A stretch of DNA of 64,000 bases. Origin: Icerya purchasi (taxonomy: Eukaryota > Arthropoda > Insecta > Hemiptera > Monophlebidae). Positions 20,697-31,850 of this stretch are shown piece by piece. The notes under the pieces are model-generated. The model saw nothing but the letters and a program-made list of their open reading frames with translations, did not search any database and was not told the DNA's origin. Both the position numbers and the translations under genes were made by a program. Positions within the stretch are counted from its first letter, which is position 1. Each line of letters starts with the position of its first letter. Location of the stretch: positions 167,355,363 to 167,419,362 of the forward strand of contig CM077116.1 in the NCBI GenBank assembly GCA_039619475.1. The letters run 5' to 3'.

Positions 20697-23345
20697 TTTT
20701 TTTTTTTTTATAAATACAAATTACAACTGGCCAGAAGGCCATCCAGCAATTGGACTGTAACGCGAAAATAGCTTGTTAGGGGTTAGCATCTAGCGATGGA
20801 CTCCACTAAAATTTTAGTAACATAAAACTAATCCAGATCAAACGGTCGACTACGTTTTAACCTTCGAACATCAAGACTGTTATCAAGAAGATTGATCGCC
20901 AAAACGTTTGCGTGAGACTCCAAGCGGCCTATGTATCGCTTAGCAGCTCGATTGATCTCGTCTTTCACATATGGGATATTTAAGTCTTGATGTAGAGTAT
21001 GGTTAAATACGTACCAGGGTGGTGAGACTATTATCCTTATAGCCTTGTTCTGGAACCGTTGTATCTTGTTTATGTGTGTATCTTTTGCACAACCCCACAA
21101 CATTAAACCGTATGCCCAAACGGGCTTTATAATTATTTTATACACTAAGAGTTTATTTTCCAATGATAAACTAGAGTACCTGCCAAGAAGCCAATTTAAT
21201 TCTTGCAATCTTATATCTAGATGTTTTCTTTTTTGTATAATATGCTTTTGCCATGTTAATTTGCGATCCAAATGAATGCCTAAGTATTTTACATCTTTAT
21301 CCTGCTTGATAACCACCCCATTTATTTCTAACGGCTGATACGTAAAATTTCTCAACGTGAAGTCTACTTGCGTACATTTACTTTCGTTTACTCTAATACG
21401 CCAACGACTCAGCCAGTTTTCCACTTCCGATAAAGTTTTTTTCAATTTATTCGAAGTTTCACTATTGTCTTTACCGGTAGCTAATAGTGCTGTATCATCT
21501 GCAAACGTAGAGCTGTTATTACGCTATTATCAACTGGGAAATCGGCAAAGTAGATTAAGTAAAGCACCGGGCCCAAGACACTTCCTTGTGGCACACCAGA
21601 AGATGCAGGATAGATTTCAGAATATTGATTTAGAATTTTAACCTGGTATGTGCGATCTTCAAGGTAGGATTTTAAAAGAAGGTACAAAGGATGCGGCACT
21701 ATTTTTTTAAGTTTATAAAACAGTCCATGATGCCATACCTTATCAAAGGCTTGTTTGACATCTAGGAACACACCCGTGCATATTTGCTTAGTTTCAAGAC
21801 TTTCTTGAATAGTATGCACAATTCGGTGTACCTGTTCAATGGTCGAATGTCTTTTTCTGAATCCAAATTGATGTTCAGAAACAATATGTTCCGCATTTAA
21901 AATAGGATTCAACCGCTTTAAAATTATTTTTTCAAGGAGTTTTGAAAGGATCGGGAGCAAGGAAATTGGTCTATAGGATGAAACCTCATCCGGTGCCTTA
22001 CCGGGCTTTGGTACAACTACTATTTGCGCCAATTTCCAGGATAATGGAAAATACTGCAGACGAAGAACAGCGTTAAAAATATTTGTGAGCAATAATATAC
22101 CTTTTTTTGGTAGCTCAGATAACAATTTATTGGTAATTAAATCAAAACCCGGACTTTTTTTATTATTAAGTTTAGTAATTGCGTATTTGATTTCGCTGGG
22201 AGACGTTGGCGCAATAGGAGGGCTTAACTGTAAAGATATCATGTATGTCGGTTTCATCGTTTAATTGTAAATTTGGCTTAAAAACATCAGAAAAATATTT
22301 GGCAAATTCCTCGACTTTTTCTTCATCAGTTCTAGCCCATGTACCATCGGGTTTGCGAATTGGGGGAAGGGGTTGAGTGGGTTTATTTCAGCTTTTGTTC
22401 ACTTTCCAGAGGCTGTAATTTGTCGCCTCCGTGGGTGAAAGTTCCTGCAGGCAGCGTTGGAAGGATTCATTTTTGGTATTTTTAAGTAAAATTTTTAGCT
22501 CTTTCGATTTTTTATTTAAAAGAGTTTTATAATAGGGATTTTGAGAAGATTGCCATTTCCTACGGATGATTCTTTTTTCTTTTACCAGGTCTAGTATATG
22601 GCGCGGTATATTATGTGTTTCTTTTATTTTGTTTATATTTGGAGTACATTTCCATGCAATACTCTGTACAGCTTCTGTAAAGTACTGAACCGCTGCATCT
22701 ACATCTGATTCTGTTTTTAATGATAAATTTAATTTTAGTGTAGAATTTACAGATGCTCGAAAATCTACCCAATTTGTATATTTATTATGTAAGTTTGGAG
22801 ATTTATCTTGGTTTATTAATCCTGTACTTACAGTTAATATTACAGCACTGTGGTCTGAGCATAAATCAAAATTTGGATCAGCTTTTGCGTTCAACATTGA
22901 AATTCCATTAGTAACAAAAAAATCTAAAACATCAGGACGTTTGTTTAAGTCAGTAGGCCAATGTGTCGGTACGCCTGTTGCCACACAACCAAAATTTCTA
23001 TTTAGCATTATTTTGTTTAAAAGTTTTCCCCTGGTGTTAGAAAATCGTGAGCCCCATCTTATGTTTTTGGCGTTCCAGTCACCGCCAGAGATGAACCTAT
23101 AACCCAAAATACTAAAGTATTTTCTTAGCTTACGTTCATTAAATCTGTGGTTTGGAGAGCAATACACTGCAGAAACTACAATTTTACCATTCAATGTATG
23201 CGCCATTATATTTGTTGCTTGAATTTCTTTAGTAAATATATTTTGAAGTTCATAATGTTTTATTGTACTTTTAATCACTACAGCGCTACCGCCATGTGCC
23301 TTATGGTCCCGGTTCATTTTTTGTGTCACTTGTCTTATCCATGAA
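20697..23345 (-). mobile_element. Second Jockey-type LINE family, 5'-truncated, minus strand
   Basis: The T-run at 20697-20709 marks the A-tail of a leftward-reading LINE. The short 3' UTR (20710-20827) contains a GGCC/GGCC hairpin around 20731-20742. Pol spans 20828-23345. It is a different family from the 7-19 kb elements and is closest to the copy at 34.6-36.1 kb (shared QHQ/EHQFGFR, VKQAFD-VWH-GL and VPQGS-LGPVLYLIY blocks). Confidence 0.78.
20828..23345 (-). pseudogene. Jockey-type pol with two frame breaks
   Basis: Three frames tile the pol. 22388-23329 is the endonuclease: AHGGSAVVIKS, SAVYCSPNHRF, ISGGDWNAKN, PTHWPTDLNKRPDVLDFF, SDHSAVIL. 21481-22257 is the RT palm up to VPQGSVLGPVLYLIY. 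20828-21445 is the RT thumb with YLGIHLDRKLTW and the C-terminus RRLKRSRPFDLD. The break at about 21510 lies directly before the catalytic FADDTALL block, which is readable in the next frame. The break at 22258-22387 falls between endonuclease and RT. The 5' end is truncated within the endonuclease. The copy is inactive. Confidence 0.87.
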
Positions 23346-25559
23346 AAATTGAAACAACTAATAAGTGATTACAAATTAACAATTGTGTTTGGGCGGTGTT
23401 GAATTTTGCAGCATCGAACAGACTACACCGCCTTCTGTATTTTCCAGTGAGTCTAGATGCCGTAATAGCCCAGGTAGTTACGCGGCGCCTAGATTTATAT
23501 TTGTAAATTTATTAAAAAAAAAAAAAAACAATTGTTAACCGATTCCTAGGTTTGCGGGTGATGGATCAACATCATGGTCGAAGTATAGGAAAGGCGTACA
23601 TTGGCCTCATTTTAAGCACCCGGCAATCGGCAGAAAAAAGAGCAAAGACCAAAATTATTACGGAATTTATCTGTCTCGTAGTAAAAATATAAAATTGTCT
23701 TAAGCACTTTCGAGATAAATTATGTGTTCTGCTTAAGATGCAGCAGAACTATTTTAATTTGCCATGTCCGGTTGAAACTTGTTTCGAATAAAAATTTGCT
23801 TGATAGTTAACTAAAGCCGGGCCAAAAAAAAAAAAAAAAAAAAAAATTGGATGTAACACGTTTCCATTGTAAATAGGAGAGATATTTTTTTTTTTTTACC
23901 TATTAATTGTATTACAAACTAGGCCATTTAGCAATATACTCAACAGAAGGAATATAGAGCATAAAGGGCAAAATACCCAATGATACCTACCTGATAGTCT
24001 GGGAGAGAATATGTGTGTAGTAATAAATTTTTATCTCTATTTTTCCATTATGAATAGAATGCGCTGTTTATACATTTGTTGATAATTTTACTTTTATCCA
24101 GACTATCACGACAGGTTATGCAATATTTTTATCGGTCCATTTTAAACGTACTTGAAAAAAATTTGAATGTAAATAAGCTTTTTGAAGTGTGGTCTCTGAC
24201 CCAAATAACACATTTACTTTTAAGAGGTTTTATTATGTTCGGCAGCGTATAATTAAAATTTGTCTCACTTTGAATCTTCCGTTAACACATGCGAAGGAAA
24301 AGAAGAAAAAAATGTACTTTTTTTAAAAAAAAATGTAAATAATACCATTTTTTAAAATACAGAACAATAAACAAAAATATGCGTACGCGCGAATATATTA
24401 CATAAAGATACGGCTGAATTAATTATAATATTCTAGCATAACCGTTTTTCATTCTCGAACATACTTGACGTATAATCATAGCGGTTTTCCTGTCATTTGT
24501 CCAAGGAACGTTGCATGTTACTATTAATTTCCCTAGAATACTCATTACATACGGACTCTGAAAAATCGGAATTATTAAATTTATTTTATTTTTCTTCTAA
24601 ATATTTAATAGTACCGAAAAAAGAAAAAAAAAAATCGTCTACAACAACTAATTATTTTTACTTGTCAGAGTTGAAAAATTTTCGTGAACGGCGAACTTAC
24701 ATGTATTGCGTATTACCTTTATTACGTTGAAACACCAATTCGAAAACACAATTGTGATCTGCTTGGCGCATGAAGAAGTGGTTCGATTTATAAAATATCT
24801 TGTGTCGTTTAATTGCAGAAGTTTTTGCTTATCATTGTTCGCCACATTTACTAGAATCGTAGCCATTACATTGTCTGCGTGAATTCGAGCCTACAAAAGA
24901 ATTATATATAAAACAAAAAAAGTGGATTACCAAAACCCCTTTCTTTACTCTTTTCCTTATCAGTTCACCAATAAAAAACGGTTTCTTTAACAATGTCGCG
25001 ATTTTGAGCTTATTCAAATATCGAACATCTAAAATTTTGCCCAGCGGGGCACAGGTAGTTGTAATTAGAGTTACATTTTCTAGTAAACAGTCACTTGGTC
25101 GTCATATAGTTCCACTGATGGAGAAACTAAACAACGATCACGTAAATTCCGTATGTCTACGTCGTTCAGGGTGATATTTTCCTATTTCGACGAGCTTAGC
25201 GCTGATTATAAAAGCTAAATGGAACTCATGATATACTGCTAACAGGAAAACGGACGGAGATTCATTTACGGAAGGTGTTTCCACAACAAATACCGTTAAG
25301 CATTTTTACAACAGCAGACTATCAGTAACTCGCTTATGGCATATGTGCTCCATTTAGATTGATGGATATCAATCTAGAGTGAGCAGGTGATTTATAACTG
25401 GACCTTTCAGTTAGGGGAGTAAACCCCAACAGAAAATCCGACGGAAGTATAGCGGAAGCCACCACTGTATCTTCGCAGACATCCGCATGAGAATAAACGA
25501 CCAAGAAAAAACCCTTTACGTCACTCACAGTTCTATTAGATCGTTAAAACACAGAATAC
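23346..25559. other. Non-coding stretch with retroelement tails
   Basis: Two A-runs (23514-23528 and 23827-23846) end short pieces that look like 3' ends of 5'-truncated retroelements. The first contains TAATAGCCCAGGTAGTTA, shared in part with the minus-strand tail at 36.9 kb. The remainder (23.9-25.5 kb) is AT-rich with no gene recognised. Confidence 0.45.
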
Positions 25560-25740
25560 TAAAATTTCCCAAAATCTTGAGACGACTGTTTTATTTTTAA
25601 GTGATATTCCAGAATACCTTTTATAAAAACAGAACTTTACGCAGATGATTCTGCACATCTCATAGGCCCATAGCAATTTATAGGGTAGGCTACAAAAAGC
25701 AGCGTGGAAAATTAATAACTACTTAAGATTTTAAATTTTT
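25560..25740 (+). pseudogene. Jockey-like RT fragment around the catalytic site
   Basis: One frame gives SDIPEYLL, then TELYADDSAHLIG, then LQKAAWKINNYL. This is the LINE RT stretch from just before the YADD catalytic box to the following helix. Stops and frame changes separate the blocks, and nothing upstream is clearly readable. It ends at the I-like insertion at 25741. Confidence 0.55.
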
Positions 25741-26085
25741 TTTTTTTTTTTTTTTTTGTGGGCGCGCCAGCGCCATTGACCCAACAACAAGAAAACTAAG
25801 CTAATAAATTAAATAACTAAACGGTCCGAAATGGACGCAACAAAGGACAGCAGTGCGGACACCACAGAAGATGAAGAAAAGGAGAGGATAAAGGAAGAGT
25901 TATAGGGAGTAGGGAAACCTAATGACAAGAGCTGACTATATAAAAGGGACCGTTCGTTACGAAGAGCAGGACACTCAAAGAAAATGTGACTAGCATCACA
26001 TGTACGAGGAGGATCACAATCGTGAAAAGAACAATCAGGAGAAGGCGATAGAGCAAATCGAAAGCGAGAGGAAGGGAGGAGAGAA
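25739..26085 (-). mobile_element. I-like LINE 3' fragment, minus strand
   Basis: The T-run ending at 25757 is followed by a 3' UTR nearly identical to that at 50.94-51.0 kb (the GTGGGCGCGCCAGCG block). The last roughly 85 pol residues are readable in broken frames. TTAAATTT occurs on both sides (25731-25738 and 26086-26093), a plausible 8-bp target-site duplication. The right-hand flank is PLE terminal-repeat sequence, so this fragment seems to have inserted into the PLE. Confidence 0.75.
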
Positions 26086-26161
26086 TTAAATTTTCGAGGT
26101 GTTTGTTATTAACCAGTTGTCGATTTTTTTCGGTAACAACCACGTCCATATTTTTTTCTTC

Positions 26162-26204
26162 GGTTGACGTTTCGAATAGTAGTGCTCTATTCATCATCAG
26201 AACC
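26162..26204 (-). ncRNA. Hammerhead ribozyme motif in the PLE terminal repeat (copy A1, 3')
   Basis: On the minus strand: helix I GGTT/AACC, core CTGATGA, a 6-bp helix II GAATAG/CTATTC, GAA, then palindromic ACGT and C as the cut-site base. One unpaired T precedes helix II. The minimal self-complementary helix III implies cleavage of dimeric RNA, as described for PLE hammerheads. This copy has the best helix II of the four. Confidence 0.65.
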
Positions 26205-26401
26205 ATAAATGAAACAACCAAGGGGGGAAACCGGTCCTTAAATAGATAAGCCAACATCACGCCCGACCTTCTGATTGGCTAATGTTATTTCCACTTTTTA
26301 TTAAGCCGATAACTGTCTTCCAGTTTGATTTAATACCGTCATCTTTATTAAAATTTTTATATTTTTCTATTTCAATCGCCTCTCTGATTAGACGTTTACT
26401 T

Positions 26402-26531
26402 GCGTTTTCGACTTTTGCTAATATTATCGTGTCTTGAAACTTTATCTCATGTTTCGTGCGCTCTTTGCGTTTTCGACTTTTGCTATTATTTTCGTGTCTT
26501 GAAACTTTATCTCAGGTTTCGTGCATTCCAC
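26402..26531 (-). repeat. 65-bp tandem duplication inside the PLE GIY-YIG region
   Basis: Units 26402-26466 and 26467-26531 start with GCGTTTTCGACTTTTGCTA. They differ at several positions, so the duplication is not brand new. It is absent in copies A0 and C. Confidence 0.8.
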
Positions 26532-26924
26532 GTGTTCAGCCACCGCGGATTTTTCAATACGTCTCTGTCGACAGTCTGTTTCGTGCTCTTTAATTCTTAC
26601 ATGTACTGCTCTACCAGTTTGTCCCACGTAACTTAAGCCGCACGAACACGGAAGTCTACATACACGTGCTGCATATAACGGAGGTAAGTCGTCCTTATTG
26701 TTCCTTAAGAAATTTTTTATGTTTTTGTCGGTTCCAAAAACTGGGCGAATTTTATTTTTTCTTAAAATACGGCCGATTTTGTCTGTAATGTTCTTAATGT
26801 ACGGCAACGTGATATTTGTAATCCATTCATTTTCTTTTTCTGCCTCTTCATTTTTCATTTCCGCTTTCCGAAATTTGTTTATTAATGTTTCCGCTTCAAA
26901 TCTCTTGTACCCATTTTCCAACAT
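26442..26924 (-). pseudogene. PLE C-terminal GIY-YIG endonuclease, duplicated inside
   Basis: The translation contains RLPCSCGLSYVGQTGRAVHV and RIKEH, the GIY-YIG core as found in PLEs (YVG box, then the Arg helix). This domain nicks DNA for PLE insertion. Upstream lies NEWITNITLPYIKNITDKIG, the PLE linker. A 65-bp direct duplication at 26402-26531 makes the C-terminus run out of frame (ENAKSARNMR) instead of continuing into the REPIEIEKYKN block seen in copy A0. Confidence 0.82.
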
Positions 26925-27108
26925 CGCATTTTTTATATTATTTCTTCTTCGATATTTTCTTGATCACGGACTTTTTCTGCTCTCCTTAACAAAGTTTTTT
27001 GACTAGGACAATGATGCGAATCCTTGTGTAAATACTTGTCAGTATGGGTTGGTTTGCGAAACACTGAAGTTTATACAACTCGCACTGAATTTTTTTCTAC
27101 GAATACAT

Positions 27109-28211
27109 TTAAAAACGGTAACGCTTCTCCTCTTCCACAGTAAATTTAATGTTTTGACGAAAGCTGTTTAGATCCGCGAGATGTTCCGTTATTTTCTCTT
27201 TACCATACTGCCACACTACAAACGTGTTATCCACATAACGCACCCACAACTTCGGGGACCACTTTATAACGATTTTCTTCTCTAAATCTTCCATAAAGAT
27301 GTTCGCGAAAATCGGTTCTTGACGTGAGCCCATCGCCATCCCATCATTTTGTTTGTAGATTTTTTTGTTGAAGGTGAACAGATTCGCATGTACTACTGTT
27401 TCGATCAAATTAACAGTTAATTTGTCTACTTTCATCTCCTTTATTAACTGAATGGTTTCTGGAACTGGTACATTTTAGATAGGGACACCACAACAAAACT
27501 GACCATTATAAATCATTTTCCTCGAGAGTTACAGTTTTTAACTTTTCTATAAAGTCGGGTGTATTCCGAATATGGTGCTTCGTATTTCCTACGAAATTCT
27601 TCAATTTAGCCGCAATATATCCTTCAACGAAATATGATGGACTATTAATCGAACAAATAATCAGCCTCATTGGACATCCCGTTGTATGTACTTTGGGAAG
27701 TCCATATATCCTGGGCATAGTGACTACGGGCGAAATGAGCGATTTTTTTGTTGTCCAATCTAAATTTGAACCTTTTATTATTTTTTTCAATTTCGTTAAC
27801 AATTTTTCGTAACAGGATTTTTATTTAATTCTGTATACGGTCCGTTTCGTATTAGTTCCATAATTTTATTTCTATAATCCTCAGTTTTCGTAACTACCAC
27901 CGTGTTTCTGTTATCAGCCTTTAAAACCATCACGTCATTATTTTTCTTGAATGATCCTTATGCTTCTCTTTCTTTACGTAAGAGGTTCGATTTTTAAGCT
28001 TTACATTTGCGTAATAAAACGACGCATTCCAGCCTAATGCTTTGGGAACTTTCGTTATTTATCCTTTTTAATCCATATTCTATATTACAGATAATTTCTT
28101 CCAATGGAATTTTTTTAGGTGCAACCGCAAAATTCAGCCCTTTGCTTAGAACTTTGTAAACATTGTTATGTAGTGCCGCGTTAGTTAAATTAATAGCTGC
28201 CTTATCGGTCC
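27109..28211 (-). pseudogene. PLE reverse transcriptase core, copy A1
   Basis: 27803-28211 holds the PLE-specific KADNRNTVVV/ELIRNGPY region in broken frame. 27506-27802 has YGLPKVH and GYIAAKLKNF (RT fingers). 27109-27435 has MAMGSRQEPIFANIFMEDLE and the catalytic box. The box reads YVDN instead of YVDD (27226-27237), so one catalytic Asp is lost. PLE RTs are related to telomerase RTs and carry out target-primed synthesis. Frame breaks at about 27440-27500 and 27800 confirm decay. Confidence 0.82.
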
Positions 28212-28697
28212 TTATACATTCTCGGTTTGTACTGGTATTTTTGATATAGAAACGTTCAAATGATTCATTTTTCTGAACGGCAACGCTTTGTTCGGTTTGA
28301 TGTTCATGATTTCATCTACCTTTTTCCATACTCCAGCATCTAAAAACTGTTTCAATTCATTTACTAACTGTGCAATTTTTACGTCACACAAGCTAAGTTC
28401 ATATCTTTCATTTCTAATTTGCGAAACCAACAACTTCCGGCTCAATTCTTTGAACAATTTTACATTTCTATCTTTCGATAAATGGTGCGTTACTTGCACT
28501 GCAATTGGCATAACATTGTGATCCCGGCACCTTTTTGAAAAGGTCAAATCCCTATTACATTTCTTCAGGCGGGTTTTCTCCAATAATCGTGTCAATTTAA
28601 ACGAATTCTCACCGTAGAGATTCGTTAATAGAGATTTCAAATTTTCGTGGTGTTTCATTAACCAGTTGTCGATTTTTTCTTTAACAATCACGTCCAT
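28212..28697 (-). pseudogene. PLE ORF N-terminal region, copy A1
   Basis: 161 codons starting MDVIVKEKIDNWLMKHHENL, basic and helix-rich, matching the corresponding part of copy B (44279-44620). Its first codons lie in the terminal repeat just after the hammerhead motif. No catalytic motif is expected here; the N-terminal part of PLE proteins is poorly characterised. Confidence 0.7.
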
Positions 28698-28710
28698 ATT
28701 TTTTCCTTCG

Positions 28711-28750
28711 GTTGACGTTTCCAGTAGTGTGCTCTATTCATCATCAGAAC
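28711..28750 (-). ncRNA. Hammerhead ribozyme motif at the PLE A0/A1 junction
   Basis: On the minus strand: GTT, CTGATGA, a weak helix II, GAA, ACGT, C, then AAC. Helix I keeps only 3 bp and helix II has mismatches and wobbles, so this copy looks less fit than that at 26162. It lies exactly where copy A0 ends and A1 begins. Confidence 0.55.
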
Positions 28751-29346
28751 TATAAATGAAACAACCAAGGGGAAACCAGTGCTAATGTTATTTCGACTTA
28801 TTAGGCCGATAACTGTCTTCCACTTTGAATCAACTTTAATACCGTCACCTTTATTAAAATTTTTATATTTTTCTATTTCAATCGGCTCTCTGATTAGACG
28901 TTTACTTGCGTTTTCGACTTTTGCTATTATTTTCGTGTCTTGAAACTTTATCTCAGGTTTCGTGCATTCCACGTGTTCAGCCACCGCGGATTTTTCAATA
29001 CGTCTCCGTCTACAGCCTGCTTCGTGCTCTTTAATTCTTACATGTACTGCTCTACCAGTTTGTCCCACGTAACTTACGCCGCACGAACACGGAAGTCTAT
29101 ATACACCTGCTGCATGTAACGGAGGTAAGTCGTCCTTATTGTTCCTTAAGAAATTTTTTATTTTTTGTTGATTCCAAAAACTGGGCGAATTTTATTTTTT
29201 CTTAAAATACGGCCGATTTTGTCTGTAATGTTCTTAATATACGGCAACGTGATATTCGTAATCCACTCATTTTATTTTTCTGCCTCTTCATTTTTCATTT
29301 CCGCTTTCCGAAATTTATTTATTAATTTTTCCGCTTTAAATCTCTT
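28751..29346 (-). mobile_element. Penelope-like element fragment A0 (GIY-YIG end), head-to-tail with A1
   Basis: Only the 3' part of a PLE. It has the NEWITNITLPYIKNITDKIG-like linker (about 29200-29290) and the GIY-YIG domain with CSCGVSYVGQTGRAV and RIKEHEAGCRRRR. The domain's C-terminal REPIEIEKYKNFNKGDGIK is followed by the terminal repeat. Frames break near 29070 and 29165. It joins A1 directly through the hammerhead repeat. Upstream (rightward) it ends abruptly at about 29346. Confidence 0.78.
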
Positions 29347-29393
29347 ATTAGTATAATTATGATTAATTTTATTGCGTTAATTATATGTCTGTT

Positions 29394-29726
29394 TTATGTG
29401 TACCAGTTAATTTCTCTGATATCCGGTAGGTCGCGAGTTAACCAATTAATGCATACGTAATCGCAAATGTATTCACCGAAATGCGGATAATATAAATAAA
29501 AAGGTTCTGGATTTGGTAGTTTTAGTAGATGTAGTAAATTAATTATAGAAGCTCCTGGTATTGGTTGTTGGGTGGTGTATCCTGTTGGTGAATTGTTATA
29601 GACGCAATCTTCGGTGTTCGTTTCTTTTTGCGGAAAATAGTGTTCCAAATGTTGGTTATATTTGTTGAAAATAGTTGTAAAATTTCGGTAATTGTTTAGT
29701 TCGCGAAAAGCAAAATTATTCGACAT
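29394..29726 (-). pseudogene. Unidentified ORF, first gene of a densovirus-like repeat (left copy)
   Basis: An ATG-started frame of 110 codons reading away from the palindrome at 29727-30318. It matches the 166-codon ORF at 42281-42781 almost residue for residue up to TRDL, then diverges at about 29430 and stops. It is rich in Asn, Tyr and Pro, with no transmembrane segment or known motif. By position it would be the NS3-like first gene of an insect parvovirus, but I have no sequence match to prove that. It is truncated by a junction. Confidence 0.5.
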
Positions 29727-30318
29727 TTGCTCGCTGCGGTTTACTTGCCTGAAGTATGTTTCCGTGGACGTTTGGACGTGTTGTATTTATAGTTGATTAG
29801 AGCTTTTTATTGCAAAATTTTATTGCTTTTTTATCGCTAAGCGGGTCGATATAGTCAATTAATAGCTTATTATGGTTTTTATACGTCCGTTCTTTGTTAA
29901 TTAGTTTTTTCTGACGTCCGTTTATTGCTGATTAGATTTTGTAACGTTCGTCTGTTTGTTATTAGTTGCTTAACTCGTCTCTTCTCTTCTGCTTATTAGA
30001 TGAGAAGAGAAGAGGTAAGGGAGAACTGGTAGCTTTGGATGATGAAGAGAGTACTGTGGACTATATAATCTGAACCAAAGTTCTCCCTTACCTCTCACAA
30101 AATCTAATCCGCAATAAACGGACGTCAGAAAAAACTAATTAACAAAGAACGGACGTATAAAAACCATAATAAGCTATTGATTGACCATATCGACAAACTA
30201 CGTCCGCTTAGCGATAAAAAAGCAATAAAATTTTGCAATAACAAGCTCTAATCAACTATAAATACACGTCCAAACGTCCACGGAAACATACTTCAGGCAA
30301 GTAAACCGCAGCGAGAAA
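29727..30318. repeat. Palindrome with internal hairpin, parvovirus-ITR-like (copy A)
   Basis: The left arm (29727 to about 29990) and right arm (about 30080-30318) are inverted copies, each ending at an ATG of the same ORF. At the centre are a 12-bp inverted repeat (29979-29990 with 30003-30014) and a 16-bp one (30012-30027 with 30079-30094) around an asymmetric 51-nt core. Each arm carries TATAAATAC about 60-70 bp before the ATG, a likely promoter. The core occurs in the opposite orientation relative to the same flank in the copies at 41 and 42 kb. Confidence 0.7.
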
Positions 30319-30528
30319 ATGTCTAATAATTTTGCTTTAGTTACCGAAATTTTCCAACTATTTTATACGAATATAACCATCATTTGGAAAGAAACGAACA
30401 CCGAAGATTGCGTCTACAACAACGATACACCAAAGTGCACAACATCGTCTACAACAACGATACACCAAAGTGCACAACATCGTCTACAACAACGATACAC
30501 CAAAGTACACAACATCGTCTACAGTTGA
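30319..30528 (+). pseudogene. Unidentified ORF, right copy, internally deleted and repeat-expanded
   Basis: This starts like the copies at 29726 and 42281 (MSNNFA), then has a deletion and resumes at KETNTEDCVYNN. It ends in a 3 x 35-bp expansion encoding TIHQSAQHR-like text. Together with the left copy it forms a divergent pair around the palindrome. It is non-functional as it stands. Confidence 0.5.
30418..30522 (+). repeat. Tandem repeat, three units of 35 bp
   Basis: Units start at 30418, 30453 and 30488; each begins AACAACGATACACCAAAGT. The third unit differs by one base. They arise within the degenerate ORF copy. 35 is not a multiple of three, so each unit changes the reading frame. 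Confidence 0.9.
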
Positions 30529-31675
30529 TAATAGTTGCTTAGTTCATATTCTTACGTACGATGTTATTATTGTTTAGTTCATTTAACCTATCGGTAAATT
30601 TATTTTCTGTATAAACCAAATTATTTATTTTTAGTTTTAAAATAGTTGTTATAAATTTATGGTTCAATTATTTTGGTGTTAGAAAAAATTTTAGATCGGA
30701 AATTTATCTATAACACTATCTGTTCGTTACGATTGTAGTATATGTGTTTCCGTACATTAATTTTAAAATATAAATTTCAGCACTTCACAATTTCACACGT
30801 CATCCTTGCGTAGGGGTCAAGATAATCTAAAAACTAAAATTTTACATTAATTTTAAATCTTTCAGCATTTCACAATTTCACGTTATGTGGGTGTAAATTT
30901 AATCTATGTATCGTTGCAATACATTTTTGAAAACTAATTATAAAGATCAGAATTCAACATTAGCATGATAGCAAATTTTAAGAATAGTTTAATTGACATT
31001 AAAATTATTTTACATTGAGTTGTAAATTTGTTTTTTATTTTATAACGTAAATTATTACTTCAAAATTATTTACAAAATTATTAATAACAAAAGTGTTAAT
31101 TTAATTTTAATTTTATATTTTAAAACTATATACCTAAGGCCATTAAAATACTGTAAGTACGTCTATGCAGGCAATGTGATTTATTGCGCTATTCTTATTG
31201 TTTTACGGTCATTTACATTGCAATGCCGCCATAACCTGTCGTACCGGTTCTATTGTTTCCTTCCGGTCGAGTTCATATTTTTTCCGGTGAAGTGCATTTC
31301 CGTTTTTTTTTTTCTAATTGTTCTTTATAACGCAATTTTTTTTAATAATGTCGGTCGAAATAGAATTATGCGACACGTCGTGCAAGTTGAAATTTATTCA
31401 ACTGATGCGATATACGAAAGAAGAAATTATTCAATTCTATATATTCATCGTATTCTTTCGTATTTCAGGTTAATTTAATTTTTGAGTTTTTTTCTCTTTT
31501 ATCTTTCTGAAATTTTCTATATATATATATTTTTCTTTTTTCGTTTTTAAACGAAGTACCGTTTGTTATATATCTCAGCGACGTGTCGTAATTTATTGAT
31601 TCTCAATAAACAATTAGAATAATGTCAGTACAAAAAATCGGGTAGAGTTGGGACGTGGCTTACTCGTTGTAAGGT
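30529..31675. other. Right-end module of the densovirus-like repeat, then AT-rich DNA
   Basis: 30530-30840 shares ordered blocks with 41440-41760: TTCATATTCTTAC, AAACCAAATTATTTATTTT, GGTTCAATTATTTT and CCTTGCGTAGGGGTCAAG. It therefore belongs to the same repeat. 30850-31675 is AT-rich with no recognisable gene; the 100-codon frame at 31176-31478 has no domain signature. Confidence 0.5.
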
Positions 31676-31850
31676 CTCTATATTAGGGGTTATCCTCTTT
31701 CGGGCGCGATCGATCTGGTGCGACTCTATCGGGCGCAGGCAAACTCAGACCTTTTTACAGGCCACCTACGATGATTTTCAGGTATCATCCTTTAAATTAT
31801 CATCATCTGTGTTAGTCAGAAACACGAATTACCAAATACTGGTTGGTGTG
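31676..31850 (+). repeat. Solo end of the long-inverted-repeat element
   Basis: This contains CTCTTTCGGGCGC, GACTCTATCGGGCGCAGGC, then CAGACCTTTTTACAGGCCACC and ACACGA-TTACCAAATACTG. The same blocks form the outer part of the arms at 33975 and 39580. No partner arm is visible nearby. Confidence 0.7.

Larger units (their letters stand above)
26086..28740 (-). mobile_element. Penelope-like element copy A1, minus strand
   Basis: This copy reads leftward: N-terminal region (28212-28697), RT core (27109-28211, broken frames), linker, GIY-YIG nuclease (26442-26924), then a terminal repeat with a hammerhead motif (26162-26204). The repeat runs into a second copy of the ORF start at about 26090-26150. 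Restarting the element directly after its end is the head-to-tail organisation typical of PLEs. Several frameshifts and a changed catalytic Asp codon make it inactive. Confidence 0.8.
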
